DNA of 64,000 nucleotides from Piscinibacter sp. HJYY11. GTDB taxonomy: Bacteria > Pseudomonadota > Gammaproteobacteria > Burkholderiales > Burkholderiaceae_C. Shown here one piece after another: positions 8,964 through 17,085 of this stretch (the first letter of the stretch is position 1; the number at the start of each line of letters is the position of its first letter). The translations under genes were made by a program, and so were the position numbers. The notes under the pieces are model-generated. The model was not told the DNA's origin, searched no databases, and saw only the letters and a program-made list of their open reading frames with translations. Location of the stretch: assembly GCF_016735515.1 (NCBI RefSeq), contig NZ_JAERQZ010000001.1, forward strand, positions 4,997,407 through 5,061,406. Reading direction: 5' to 3'.

Positions 8964-9743
8964 TCACCGTGAGCCGCGCTCCTGCCGGGCAGAGGTCAGG
9001 AGCGCATCCAGGGCTTCCTCGCTCAGCCCCTTCAAGGCCGCGAAGTTCGCCTTCGACAGCGGGCTCTGTTCGAAGCTGCGAAGCAGCAGGGCGCGTTCGC
9101 GGCGAGCCAAGGCCTCCGGATCCTGCTCGGGCGTGAGCGGCGGTGTCGGCGGCTTTGCGGACTCTGGCGAACGGACGCGTTTCAACTCGGGCCGCGGCTT
9201 CTGCGGGCGCCGCGGCGCACCAGGGCCAGTGTCGCCGCGGCGGCCCGGGTCTTGTCGTGCGTCATGGCGGGGCGGTCGCGCGGCCCGCGCCGCCTCGCGC
9301 TCAGCACGCTTCTTTGCTTCAACGATGGCACGGCGCCGCTCGAGTTCCACACGTGCAGCATCGCGGTGCTCGGCGGCGATTTCGCCGGCCGGCTGACCGT
9401 CGAGGTCGATGCGTGTCGCGCCCTCGGCCACGAGCGCCCGCAGGTAGGCGGTCGCCGTGGTGTGGCGCTGCAAGAAGACGGAGAGGGACTTCTTGGTGAA
9501 GACTCCTGGCGCGCGCTGATGGATGTCGGCCTGGATGCGAAGCTTGATCGGCTTGACCACGCCTGCACCGAACAGCGCCGGGAAGTGATTGGCCAGCAGG
9601 CGCGCGGTCTCGGCCACGCTGGGTTCGGGCCGCGGCGCGGCAGCCGCCACTGGGCCTGCTGGCGGGGCCTCGGTCGGCGCACCCAGCGTCGCGTTGGGCG
9701 TGGGGTCCGGAGCGGTCTCGGAAATCTCAGGGATGTCAGGCAT
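8964..9743 (-). CDS. ProQ/FinO-domain RNA-binding protein
   Basis: 259-residue protein with a ProQ/FinO RNA-chaperone core at about residues 40-140. Core motifs are LLANHFPALFG, KPIKLRIQADI, FLQRHTTATAYLRAL and RIDLDG. It is flanked by a Pro/Ala-rich N-terminus and a long basic, low-complexity linker rich in Arg, Lys and Pro, then a short helical tail. The start MPDIPEI at 9743 is preferred to an upstream in-frame ATG at 9851 because the extra 36 residues are Arg-rich and run towards the tRNA terminator. Expected role: small-RNA/mRNA binding in the cytoplasm. Confidence 0.88.
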   Translation of the reverse strand: MPDIPEISETAPDPTPNATLGAPTEAPPAGPVAAAAPRPEPSVAETARLLANHFPALFGAGVVKPIKLRIQADIHQRAPGVFTKKSLSVFLQRHTTATAYLRALVAEGATRIDLDGQPAGEIAAEHRDAARVELERRRAIVEAKKRAEREAARAARPPRHDARQDPGRRGDTGPGAPRRPQKPRPELKRVRSPESAKPPTPPLTPEQDPEALARRERALLLRSFEQSPLSKANFAALKGLSEEALDALLTSARQERGSR

Positions 9744-9852
9744 CGGAACGAGGCAGGTCAGTCGACGAGCCCTTGTAGTGGGACGCGTATTTTCGGCCCA
9801 TGACGCCCGATCCCTGGGTCGGGCCACTTCGATGCGTCGACTCGCGGGCAAA

Positions 9853-9879
9853 GAAAAAGGCCCTGATTCACAGGGCCTT
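9853..9879 (-). terminator. Rho-independent terminator after tRNA-Ala
   Basis: On the minus strand AAGGCCCTG and its complement form a 9-bp stem with a 5-nt loop, followed by TTTTTCTTT. It lies 11 bp after the 3' end of the tRNA. Confidence 0.85.
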
Positions 9880-9889
9880 GGGTGTTTGG

Positions 9890-9965
<76 letters not shown>

Positions 9966-10071
9966 ACAAACGAGCCGGAGTCTATCAAAAGAGACGGTGG
10001 GGCGGACACGGCTTGGTATTGGGGGCGGAAGGGGTTAGAAAGGCGCTCCACGTTCATTGCTGACGCCTTCC

Positions 10072-10959
10072 ATGACCCACTTCGACCCCGGCTGGCTCGA
10101 TGTTCAATACAACAACCGCGCGCGCGTGCCCGGGCATGCGCAGATCTTCGAGCGCTGGCGCGTGGCCTCGGCCCGGGTGCGCGAAGGCATGACCTGCGTG
10201 GCCGACGTGCCCTACGGCACCGGCGCCGACGAGACGCTCGACATCTTCCCCGCCGCCGAGCCGCGCTCGCCGGTGTTTGTCTTCATCCACGGTGGCTGGT
10301 GGCGCAGCCTCGACAAGGCCGACCATTCCTTCCTCGCGGCCAGCCTGGTGAGCGCGGGCGCGATGGTGGTGATGCCCAACTACTCGCTGTGCCCGGGCAG
10401 CGACGACGCGCCGGTCGGCATCGACACGATCGCGCTGCAGATGACGAAGGCGCTGGCCTGGGTGTACCGCAACGCCGCGCTGTACGGCGGCAGCCCGGGC
10501 CGCATCGTCGTCTCGGGCCACTCGGCGGGCGCGCACCTCGCCGCGATGATGCTGTGCTGCGAATGGCCCGAGGTCGACAAACGCCTGCCGATCCAGATGG
10601 TGCGCGACGCGCTTGGCCTTTCGGGTGTCTACGACCTCAAGCCCATCCAGCAGACACCTTTCCTGAAGGAGGACCTGCGCCTCACGCCCGAAGCGGTCGA
10701 CAGGCTCAGCCCGGCGCGCTTCCGTGCCCCGCGCGAGGCGCGCTTCTATGCCGCGGTGGGCGCCGACGAGAGCGAGGAGTTCCTGCGCCAGAGCCAGCTG
10801 CTCCAGCTGGCCTGGGGCAAGACGGCCGTGCCGCGCAACGAGGCCGTGCCGGGTGCGAACCACTTCACCGTGCTGCACGACCTGGCCGACCCTGACGGGG
10901 TGTCGCATCGCCTGGCGCTCGATTTGATGGGCCTGCCCCGCGTTAACCCTGAAAAATAG
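10072..10959 (+). CDS. Alpha/beta hydrolase, arylformamidase-like
   Basis: 295-residue alpha/beta hydrolase. The oxyanion motif HGGWW is preceded by VFVFI, and the nucleophile elbow GHSAGAHLA is followed by MMLCCEWPE. The acid and His regions near the C-terminus include VPGANHFTV. HGGWWRSLDKADHSFLA and the overall order resemble kynurenine formamidase (arylformamidase). No kynureninase or tryptophan dioxygenase gene is adjacent, so the pathway link is uncertain. The ATG at 10072 is preferred to a TTG at 10057. Confidence 0.85.
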   Translation: MTHFDPGWLDVQYNNRARVPGHAQIFERWRVASARVREGMTCVADVPYGTGADETLDIFPAAEPRSPVFVFIHGGWWRSLDKADHSFLAASLVSAGAMVVMPNYSLCPGSDDAPVGIDTIALQMTKALAWVYRNAALYGGSPGRIVVSGHSAGAHLAAMMLCCEWPEVDKRLPIQMVRDALGLSGVYDLKPIQQTPFLKEDLRLTPEAVDRLSPARFRAPREARFYAAVGADESEEFLRQSQLLQLAWGKTAVPRNEAVPGANHFTVLHDLADPDGVSHRLALDLMGLPRVNPEK

Positions 10960-11076
10960 GGCGCTGCTATCGCCCCGAATTGAATCTTTGTATTGGCCGC
11001 TGAAAACTCGCTGCGGTACGGTTGCCGGCGTTGGTGCCGTCATGCCAACTGTTCACCATTCACTAGGAGAGCAACG

Positions 11077-11499
11077 ATGGCCAGCTTGAAAGGATCCAAG
11101 ACCGAGCAGCACCTGAAAGACGCCTTCGCGGGCGAATCGCAGGCCAACCGCCGATACCTGTATTTCGCGAACAAGGCCGACATCGAAGGCCAGAACGACG
11201 TGGCAGCGCTGTTCCGCTCCACCGCCGAGGGCGAGACCGGCCATGCGCATGGCCACCTGGAGTTCCTGGAAGCCGTGGGTGACCCGGCCACCGGGCTGCC
11301 CATCGGCTCCAGCCGCAACAACCTCAAGGCCGCCGTGGCCGGCGAGACGCACGAGTACACCGACATGTACCCAGGCATGGCCAAGACGGCGCGCGACGAA
11401 GGCTTCGACGAGATCGCCGATTGGTTCGAGACGCTGGCAAAAGCCGAGCGCTCGCATGCCAACCGCTACCAGAAGGCACTGGACGCGCTGGTCGACTGA
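11077..11499 (+). CDS. Rubrerythrin-family diiron protein without rubredoxin domain
   Basis: 140-residue four-helix-bundle diiron protein. Ligand motifs are [40 protein letters not shown] and [10 protein letters not shown], giving the paired ExxH pattern. The C-terminal CxxC rubredoxin domain of classical rubrerythrin is absent. AGGAGA about 6 bp before the ATG is a good ribosome site. It heads a conserved set with the HdrD-like and DUF3501 genes and probably reduces peroxide, with electrons from the downstream Fe-S protein (inference from co-occurrence). Confidence 0.93.
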   Translation: MASLKGSKTEQHLKDAFAGESQANRRYLYFANKADIEGQNDVAALFRSTAEGETGHAHGHLEFLEAVGDPATGLPIGSSRNNLKAAVAGETHEYTDMYPGMAKTARDEGFDEIADWFETLAKAERSHANRYQKALDALVD

Positions 11500-11524
11500 C
11501 CTCCGCGCCCGAGAGACAGCCGTA

Positions 11525-11555
11525 CCGGCCCCGCTTGCGGGGCCGGCTTGTTCTT
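11525..11555 (+). terminator. Terminator-like hairpin between rubrerythrin and Fe-S protein genes
   Basis: CCGGCCCCG-CTTG-CGGGGCCGG is a perfect 9-bp GC stem followed by CTTGTTCTT. It may partly uncouple the abundant rubrerythrin transcript from the downstream genes. Confidence 0.65.
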
Positions 11556-11585
11556 GCAGGAGAAAAGCACAAGACAGGAGCGCGC

Positions 11586-12935
11586 ATGACCACGCGAGAA
11601 GGCAACCTCGAGGCACCCACTCGCCATCCGATCGACTGGAAGAATCCTGACTTCTATGACGAAGAGAAGTGCGTCCACGAGATGGAGCGCATCTTCGACA
11701 TCTGCCATGGCTGCCGCCGCTGCGTGAGCCTGTGCCAGAGCTTCCCGACACTCTTCGACCTGGTCGACGAGAGCAGCACGCAAGAGGTCGACGGCGTCGC
11801 CAAGGCCGACTACTGGAAGGTGGTCGACCAGTGCTACCTGTGCGACCTCTGCTACATGACCAAGTGCCCCTACGTGCCGCCGCACCCGTGGCAGCTCGAC
11901 TTCCCGCACACCATGCTGCGGGCCAAGGCCATCAAGTTCAAGAAGGGCGAAGTCAAGGCCGGCGAGAGGCTGCTTGCCTCGACCGACGTGCACGGCCAGT
12001 TCGCCGGCATCCCGATCGTCGTGCAGGTCGCGAATGCGCTCAACAAGACCAAGCCGATGCGCAAGGTGCTCGACAAGACGCTCGGCGTGCACCCCGAGGC
12101 CTGGCTGCCCGACCTCGCCAGCAGCCGCTTCCGCTGGAGCGCGAAGAAGAAGGGCGATGCGAAAGACGTGAAGAACGGCGAGCGCACGCCCGGCAAGGTG
12201 GCGATCTACGCCACCTGCTACGTCAACTACAACGAGCCCGGCATCGGGCACGACCTGGTGAAGCTCCTGGAGCACAACGAGATCCCCTACGAGATCGTGA
12301 GCAAGGAGTCGTGTTGCGGCATGCCCAAGCTGGAGCTGGGCGACCTGGATGAAGTGGCGAAGCACAAGGAGGCCAACATCCCGGTGCTCGCGCGCTATGC
12401 GAAGGAGGGCTACGCCATCCTGTCGGCCATCCCGAGCTGCACGCTGATGTACAAGCAGGAGCTGCCGCTGATGTTCCCGGGCGACGCCGACGTGGCCGCG
12501 GTGCAGGAGGCGGTGTACGACCCCTTCGAGTACTTCATGGCGCGCCACAAGGACGGCTTGCTGAAGACCGACTTCAAGCAGCCGCTCGGCAAGGTCAGCT
12601 ACCACATCCCCTGCCATGGCCGCGTGCAGAAGATCGGCCGCAAGACCGAGGAGATGTTCAAGCTGATCGGCGCCGCCGTCACGGTGCAGCTCAACACGGT
12701 GGAGCGCTGCTCCGGCCACGCCGGCACCTATGGCGTGAAGACGCCCACCCACCCGGTCGCCATGAAGATCGGCAAGCCCGTCTTCAAGAGCATGGCGAAC
12801 GGCGAGCCCGACTACATCAGCTCCGACTGCCAGCTGGCCGGCCACCACATCGCGCAGGGCATGCAGCAGCAGGGGTCGCCCGAGGCGAAGCTCGCGCACC
12901 CGTTGAGCCTGGTGCGCATCGCCTATGGCCTCTGA
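11586..12935 (+). CDS. HdrD/GlpC-like (Fe-S) oxidoreductase
   Basis: 449-residue cytoplasmic iron-sulfur protein. Two [4Fe-4S] cluster motifs lie near residues 39-55 (DICHGCRRCVSLCQSFP) and 82-100 (CYLCDLCYMTKCPYVPP). The C-terminal half carries cysteine-rich CCG-type regions: SKESCCGMP, CHGRVQK and VERCSGHAGTYG. The architecture is that of heterodisulfide-reductase subunit D and GlpC relatives. Its fixed place between a rubrerythrin gene and a DUF3501 gene suggests it passes electrons to rubrerythrin in oxidative-stress defence. That role is inferred from gene context. Confidence 0.9.
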   Translation: MTTREGNLEAPTRHPIDWKNPDFYDEEKCVHEMERIFDICHGCRRCVSLCQSFPTLFDLVDESSTQEVDGVAKADYWKVVDQCYLCDLCYMTKCPYVPPHPWQLDFPHTMLRAKAIKFKKGEVKAGERLLASTDVHGQFAGIPIVVQVANALNKTKPMRKVLDKTLGVHPEAWLPDLASSRFRWSAKKKGDAKDVKNGERTPGKVAIYATCYVNYNEPGIGHDLVKLLEHNEIPYEIVSKESCCGMPKLELGDLDEVAKHKEANIPVLARYAKEGYAILSAIPSCTLMYKQELPLMFPGDADVAAVQEAVYDPFEYFMARHKDGLLKTDFKQPLGKVSYHIPCHGRVQKIGRKTEEMFKLIGAAVTVQLNTVERCSGHAGTYGVKTPTHPVAMKIGKPVFKSMANGEPDYISSDCQLAGHHIAQGMQQQGSPEAKLAHPLSLVRIAYGL

Positions 12936-13026
12936 AATCGAAGCGCCGGCCGAGCGCCGGGCTGCTCCCAAGCCGGCCGGCATCCTCTCGGGGGAGCGGC
13001 CGATGTACTCATCGGACGAGAGGTAA
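12925..13026 (+). CDS. Micro-ORF/intergenic repeat, copy A (33 aa)
   Basis: The ATG at 12925 overlaps the end of the Fe-S gene by 11 bp and the TAA at 13024-13026 stops 2 bp before the DUF3501 ATG. The peptide contains AERRAAPKPA, then SGERPMY and SDE. A second copy with the same core (AERRAAPKPA, SGDRPAY, TDE) is at 45615-45707, also wedged between two same-strand genes. DNA identity over the 75-bp core is about 87%, but only one codon difference is clearly synonymous. This may therefore be a small DNA or RNA repeat that happens to be open rather than a selected peptide. Confidence 0.45.
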   Translation: MASEIEAPAERRAAPKPAGILSGERPMYSSDER

Positions 13027-13028
13027 AC

Positions 13029-13607
13029 ATGACCATCACCCGAGACAGCCTGCTCACGCTCGAGGCCTACGCCAAGATCCGCAAGTCGAGCGCGCCGGAG
13101 ATCATTGCCCACCGCAAGCGCCGCACGGTGCGCCTGGGCGAGCACATCTCGCTGCAGTTCGAAGACGAGACGACCATCCGCCGGCAGATCCAGGAGATGC
13201 TGCACATCGAGAAGATCTTCATGGAAGAGGGCATCCAGGGCGAGATCGAGGCCTACCTGCCGCTGGTGCCCGACGGCAGCAACTGGAAGGCGACGATGCT
13301 GATCGAGTACCCCGACGTGCACGAGCGCAAGCGAGAGCTCGCCCGCCTGATCGGCGTGGAAGACCGCATGTTCGTCGAGGTCGAGGGCCATGCCCGCATC
13401 TATGCCATCGCCGACGAAGACCTCGACCGCGAGAACGAGGAGAAGACCTCGGCCGTGCACTTCGTGCGCTTCGAGTTCCCTTCTGCCGCGAAAGAGGCCG
13501 TGCGGGCCGGCGCACAGGTCAAGCTGGGCTGCGACCACACCCACTACCCCGCCCACGTGCAGATCGTCCCCGAGACGCTCGCCAGCTTGGCCGGCGACCT
13601 GCGCTGA
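13029..13607 (+). CDS. DUF3501 family protein
   Basis: 192-residue protein of the DUF3501 family, found in many genomes next to rubrerythrin and an HdrD-like Fe-S protein, as here. Visible blocks are ITRDSLLTLEAYAKIRKSSA at the start, HRKRRTVRLGEHISLQFED, EEGIQGEIEAYLPLVPDGSN and KLGCDHTHYPAHV near the end. No signal peptide, membrane segment or known catalytic motif is seen. The His/Cys-containing C-terminal GCDHTHY could bind metal. Function unknown; context suggests peroxide or redox stress. Confidence 0.88.
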   Translation: MTITRDSLLTLEAYAKIRKSSAPEIIAHRKRRTVRLGEHISLQFEDETTIRRQIQEMLHIEKIFMEEGIQGEIEAYLPLVPDGSNWKATMLIEYPDVHERKRELARLIGVEDRMFVEVEGHARIYAIADEDLDRENEEKTSAVHFVRFEFPSAAKEAVRAGAQVKLGCDHTHYPAHVQIVPETLASLAGDLR

Positions 13608-13686
13608 GCCACGGGCAGCGTCGACCCGCCTGACAGGGCTGACGGCACAGCCCTGCGTCCCGAACAGACATTTCCTACAGCCTGCA

Positions 13687-13720
13687 ACGGCCCGGGCCGA
13701 TGTTGCCCGGGCCGTGGTGT
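13687..13720 (+). terminator. Terminator hairpin after DUF3501
   Basis: ACGGCCCGGGC and its complement form an 11-bp stem with a 7-nt loop, followed by GGTGTTTCT. It probably closes the rubrerythrin operon. Confidence 0.65.
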
Positions 13721-13810
13721 TTCTAGAGTTGCGGTCAAGGCATTCACTGAAGCAGTGAGGGACCGTCCCCACCGGTGTCTGGCCTCGCGATGAACGAGAA
13801 AGGAAGTTTC

Positions 13811-14251
13811 ATGAACGCACTCAAGACCACCACCACCGTCGCCGCCCTGGCCGCCGCCTTCGCGCTGGCCGCCTGCGACCGCAACAGCGACGAGCGCACC
13901 GCCGGCGAGCGCCTCGACGGCGCCGTGGCCAGCGCCGAGCAGCGCGCCGATGAAGCCAGGTCCGATGTCCGCCGTGAGTCGGCCGAAGCCCGCAGCGACA
14001 TCAACACCGCCGCCAACCAGGCTGGCGACAAGATGAAGGACGCTGCCATCACCACCAAGGTCAACGCCGAACTGGCCCGTGACAACGATCTGAGCGCGCT
14101 CAAGATCAATGTCGACACCAACGAAGGCCGCGTGGTGCTGCGCGGTACGGCGCCGAACGCCGACGCCCGTGACCGCGCCACGACCATCGCCCAGCGTGTG
14201 GACGGCGTGCTCGCGGTCGACAACCAGCTCACCGTCGGCACCCAGGGCTGA
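13811..14251 (+). CDS. BON-domain lipoprotein
   Basis: 146-residue lipoprotein: signal peptide with lipobox LAAC at about residues 18-21. Next come an Ala/Glu/Arg-rich helical stretch (residues 30-75) likely to form a coiled coil, and one BON domain (about residues 75-146, ITTKVNAELARDNDL to VDNQLTVG). BON proteins such as OsmY bind membranes or envelope ligands in stress. The ATG at 13811 is taken because the lipoprotein signal begins there. It has its own terminator at 14292. Confidence 0.88.
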   Translation: MNALKTTTTVAALAAAFALAACDRNSDERTAGERLDGAVASAEQRADEARSDVRRESAEARSDINTAANQAGDKMKDAAITTKVNAELARDNDLSALKINVDTNEGRVVLRGTAPNADARDRATTIAQRVDGVLAVDNQLTVGTQG

Positions 14252-14291
14252 CGCCCCGGCCGACCGAGGGGCGCTGAGCGCCTGAGCTTCG

Positions 14292-14325
14292 CAGCCGCCG
14301 TCTCTTCGGGACGGCGGCTGTTTCA
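14292..14325 (+). terminator. Terminator after BON lipoprotein gene
   Basis: CAGCCGCCGTC and its complement form an 11-bp stem with loop TCTTCGG, followed by TTTCATTT. Confidence 0.8.
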
Positions 14326-14401
14326 TTTGGGAACGCATTGAGGCAGGGGCAGGCACGCCGTTCGCCAACAAGGCCCATCACCCCTCACGCGAGACCACCC
14401 C

Positions 14402-14839
14402 ATGCAACGCGAATTCGACTTCATCGGCCCGCAGGACGTGCTCTACATCGAGGACCACCCGACCAACGTGCACCTGATGCAGGCCCTGTTCAAGCGCCGC
14501 CCGCAGCTCAAGCTGGTGGTGGCAGGCGACGGCCAGCAGGCGCGGCGCATCGCTCGCAGCCTGCGCCCCGGCCTGTTGCTGGTGGACCTGCGCCTGCCCG
14601 ATTGCCATGGCGCCGAGCTGCTCGAGGAGCTGCGCCAGTACGAGGGCTATGCCCACCTGCCGGCGGTGGCCGTGACCGCGGAGCCGGGCGACCACCTCGA
14701 GGGCACCAGCTTCTGCGAGGTGTGGCCCAAGCCGCTGGACCTGGCCTACGTGCTCGACCGGCTCGACCGGTTTGCGGCGATGGGGCCGCTGTTCACGCAC
14801 CCAGAGCGCCAGCAGGCCGCGGCGCTCCACCCTGAATGA
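14402..14839 (+). CDS. Stand-alone response-regulator receiver protein
   Basis: 145-residue single REC domain. The acidic pair is in VLYIEDHP, the phospho-acceptor Asp in LLLVDLRLPD, the Thr of beta-4 in VAVTAEPGD, and the conserved Lys in WPKPLD. No DNA-binding or enzymatic output domain follows, so it would act through protein contacts, as CheY-like or hybrid-kinase partners do. No kinase gene is adjacent. It lies just upstream of a short proline-rich gene and of the exopolysaccharide locus; a role in controlling that locus is possible but unproven. Confidence 0.9.
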   Translation: MQREFDFIGPQDVLYIEDHPTNVHLMQALFKRRPQLKLVVAGDGQQARRIARSLRPGLLLVDLRLPDCHGAELLEELRQYEGYAHLPAVAVTAEPGDHLEGTSFCEVWPKPLDLAYVLDRLDRFAAMGPLFTHPERQQAAALHPE

Positions 14840-14848
14840 GGAGACCGC

Positions 14849-15013
14849 ATGAATCTGCAAGACCAGTCGATCCGCGCCGGCGGGGCCAACCTGCCCCAGC
14901 CCGTGCCCTTCGTGCCCACGCAGCCGCTGCCGCCATCGCGGCCCATGCCCGAGCTGCCGGCACCCGAGATCGTCGAGCCACCACTGCCGGGGCACTTTCC
15001 TTTCCTCGGCTGA
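14849..15013 (+). CDS. Small proline-rich protein (54 aa)
   Basis: Short ORF starting with ATG at 14849, 9 bp after the receiver gene, with GAGGAG about 8 bp upstream. It begins MNLQDQSIRAGG and is then very Pro-rich (PQPVPFVPTQPLPPS and EPPLPGHFPFLG). No signal peptide or membrane segment is seen. Tight spacing and the ribosome site support translation; function is unknown. Confidence 0.5.
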   Translation: MNLQDQSIRAGGANLPQPVPFVPTQPLPPSRPMPELPAPEIVEPPLPGHFPFLG

Positions 15014-15144
15014 ACGACCTCCCTGTGGGTTGTGCGCTGCAACTCTTACGGGTAAGCCCGAAAGCGCTCGGCATTTTTGGGCAAGCGGCGTGCCTGCGCG
15101 CGCCGGTGTTCACCCGAATGCCGCGTGTTTTGCAAAAACGGGCG

Positions 15145-15159
15145 TGGCACCGCGTTTGC
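15145..15159 (+). promoter_or_regulatory. Sigma-54 promoter of the eps operon
   Basis: TGGCAC-CGCGT-TTGC matches the RpoN -24/-12 consensus exactly, with the required GG-N10-GC spacing. The predicted transcript start is about 12 bp on, some 25 bp before the epsD start. Two further sites of the same type precede 31760 and 34670. Confidence 0.8.
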
Positions 15160-15196
15160 CCAAGGGTCGCATCGACCAACAAAAGAGGGTGCCGGT

Positions 15197-16159
15197 TTGG
15201 GAATCACGTGGAGTCATCGACGATCTGCCTGCAGTGTGCTGATCGCCGCAGCAGCCTTGGCTGGTTGCGGCGCGAGGTCGTCGTCTGACACCGGCACGCA
15301 GATCGCGGCCCGGGTGAACCGCGAAGAGATCTCGGTCCACCAGGTCAACTACTTCCTGCGCCGCCAGGGCGCCACCACGCCCGAGCAGGCCGAAGCCGCG
15401 GGCCGCCAGACGCTCGAAGCCCTGGTCGACCAGGAGCTGGCCGTGCAAGCGGCGCTCGAACAGAAACTCGACCGCGACCCCGTCGTCATGCAGTCGCTCG
15501 AGGCCGCGCGGCGCGAACTCCTCGCGCGCGCCTATGCCGAGCGCCTGGCGCAGGGCGTGCCGGCGCCCACGCCGCAGGAGGTGCGGCAGTACTTCGACAG
15601 CAAGCCCGCGCTTTTCGCGCGGCGCCGCCTCTACACGCTCGTCGACACCGCCATCGACGCCACGCCCGAGGAGCAGAAGGCCATCGCCGCGCAGCTGCCC
15701 ACCACGCGCGGCACGTCCGACATCGCGCTCGTGCTGCGCCAGTCGGGCCTGCGCTATGGCTCGCGGCGCACGTCCATGGGTGCCGAAGCGCTGCCGCTGC
15801 ACGTGGTCGACAAGATGGCCACGCTCAACGAAGGCCAGTCGCTGCTGGTCGGCGGCCCGCGCGATGCGCACATCTTCACCGTGATCGAAGCGCGGCCCGC
15901 CCCGCTGAACCTGGAAGAAGCGCGCGGCGCGATCGAGAACTTCCTCATCGCCGAGCGCCGCCGCACCGCGCTCGAGCAGCAGATCAAGGCGCTGCGCAGC
16001 GATGCCCGCATCGAGTACCACGGCCGCTTCGCCCAGCAGGTGCCCGCCGAGGCCAAGCCGCTCGGCGCTGCGGCGTCCGGCGCCGAACCCGCCAACCCCA
16101 CCGTCGCGCTCGAAGACCCGGCGCGCAACCTGTCCAAAACCTCCTACCCCAACAAGTGA
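15197..16159 (+). CDS. epsD: EpsD-family peptidyl-prolyl isomerase lipoprotein
   Basis: First gene of the rightward exopolysaccharide operon, 320 residues. A TTG at 15197 is chosen as start: AGAGGG lies 8 bp upstream and a lipoprotein signal follows immediately, ending in lipobox LAGC at about residues 21-24. No ATG gives this signal. The body resembles SurA/PpiC-type periplasmic parvulins of the EpsD group (VNREEISVHQVNYFLRRQ, EALVDQELAVQAAL, PTPQEVRQYFDSKPALFARR). It probably helps fold export proteins in the periplasm. A sigma-54 promoter lies just upstream. Confidence 0.85.
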   Translation: MGITWSHRRSACSVLIAAAALAGCGARSSSDTGTQIAARVNREEISVHQVNYFLRRQGATTPEQAEAAGRQTLEALVDQELAVQAALEQKLDRDPVVMQSLEAARRELLARAYAERLAQGVPAPTPQEVRQYFDSKPALFARRRLYTLVDTAIDATPEEQKAIAAQLPTTRGTSDIALVLRQSGLRYGSRRTSMGAEALPLHVVDKMATLNEGQSLLVGGPRDAHIFTVIEARPAPLNLEEARGAIENFLIAERRRTALEQQIKALRSDARIEYHGRFAQQVPAEAKPLGAAASGAEPANPTVALEDPARNLSKTSYPNK

Positions 16160-16172
16160 AGGCCAGACCACT

Positions 16173-17075
16173 ATGCCAGCCGATCTTGCTTCCCCGCGCT
16201 TCCTGTTGACCTTGTGCGTGCCGCTCGTGCTCGCGGCGTGTGCCAACACGCCCATGCCCGCAGCGCCCACGGCCTCCGTGGCACAGGCCCCGGTGGCCAC
16301 GCCGCCGCCCGAGCCCGCCCAGCGCGCGCCCGAAGGGCCCGACCGCAGCCGCGACTACGTCATCGGCGCCGGCGACGTGCTGCGCATCAGCGTCTATCAG
16401 AGCCCCGACCTTTCGCTCGAGGCGCGTGTGAATGAAAGCGGCGTGATCTCGTACCCGTTGCTCGGGCAGGTGACGGTGGCCGGCCGCTCGGTGGGGCAGG
16501 TCGAAGCGGCCATTGCCGACGGCCTCAAGAAAGGCAACTTCATCCGCCAGCCGCAGGTGTCGGTGCTCGTGTCGCAGGTGCGCGGCAACCAGGCCTCGGT
16601 GCTGGGCATGGCCGGGCGCCCGGGCCGCTACCCGATCGAGGTGAAGGGCATGCGCCTGTCGGAGCTGCTCGCGCTTGCGGGCGGGGTGGCGGCCGGTGGC
16701 AGCGAGATCGTCACGCTGAGCGGCATCCGCGAGGGCAAGCCCTTCCGCCAGAAGGTCGACGTGTCGCAGCTCTTCGGCGGCAACGCCCAGGCTGAAGACC
16801 CGATCGTGCTCAATGGCGACACGCTCTACGTCGACAAGGCGCCCACCGTCTACATCTACGGCGAAGTGCAGCGCCCGGGCCCGATCGTGCTGACGCAGGA
16901 CATGACCCTGATGCAGGCGCTGGCGAGCGGCGGCGGCCTCACCCAGCGCGGCACGCAGCGTGGCATGAAGATCCACCGCCGCAACGGCGCCGGCAAGGTC
17001 GAGGTGGTGGAGCCCGCCATGAACGACGTGCTGAAGCCCGGCGACGTGATCTACGTGCGCGAGAGCCTGTTCTGA
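16173..17075 (+). CDS. epsE: Polysaccharide export lipoprotein (Wza/EpsE-like)
   Basis: 300-residue outer-membrane polysaccharide export protein. Lipobox LAAC is at about residues 18-21. The poly_export domain starts at YVIGAGDVLRISVYQSPDLS (about residues 62-81) and SLBB-type repeats follow, the second around YIYGEVQRPGPIVL. The C-terminus LKPGDVIYVRESLF is typical of this family. It is expected to form the exit pore with the Wzz-like partner encoded 10 bp downstream. Confidence 0.93.
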   Translation: MPADLASPRFLLTLCVPLVLAACANTPMPAAPTASVAQAPVATPPPEPAQRAPEGPDRSRDYVIGAGDVLRISVYQSPDLSLEARVNESGVISYPLLGQVTVAGRSVGQVEAAIADGLKKGNFIRQPQVSVLVSQVRGNQASVLGMAGRPGRYPIEVKGMRLSELLALAGGVAAGGSEIVTLSGIREGKPFRQKVDVSQLFGGNAQAEDPIVLNGDTLYVDKAPTVYIYGEVQRPGPIVLTQDMTLMQALASGGGLTQRGTQRGMKIHRRNGAGKVEVVEPAMNDVLKPGDVIYVRESLF

Positions 17076-17085
17076 GGAGGCGCGC

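Noticed and set aside
8947..8968. Hairpin ACGGTC-ATTGA-GACCGT between the CitE-like and ProQ genes
   Set aside because: Only a 6-bp stem with no U-tract on either strand; too weak to call a terminator.
11466..13772. A 768-codon minus-strand frame opposite the Fe-S and DUF3501 genes
   Set aside because: Composition is Leu/Gly/Val/Arg/His-biased antisense of clear genes with conserved motifs on the plus strand.
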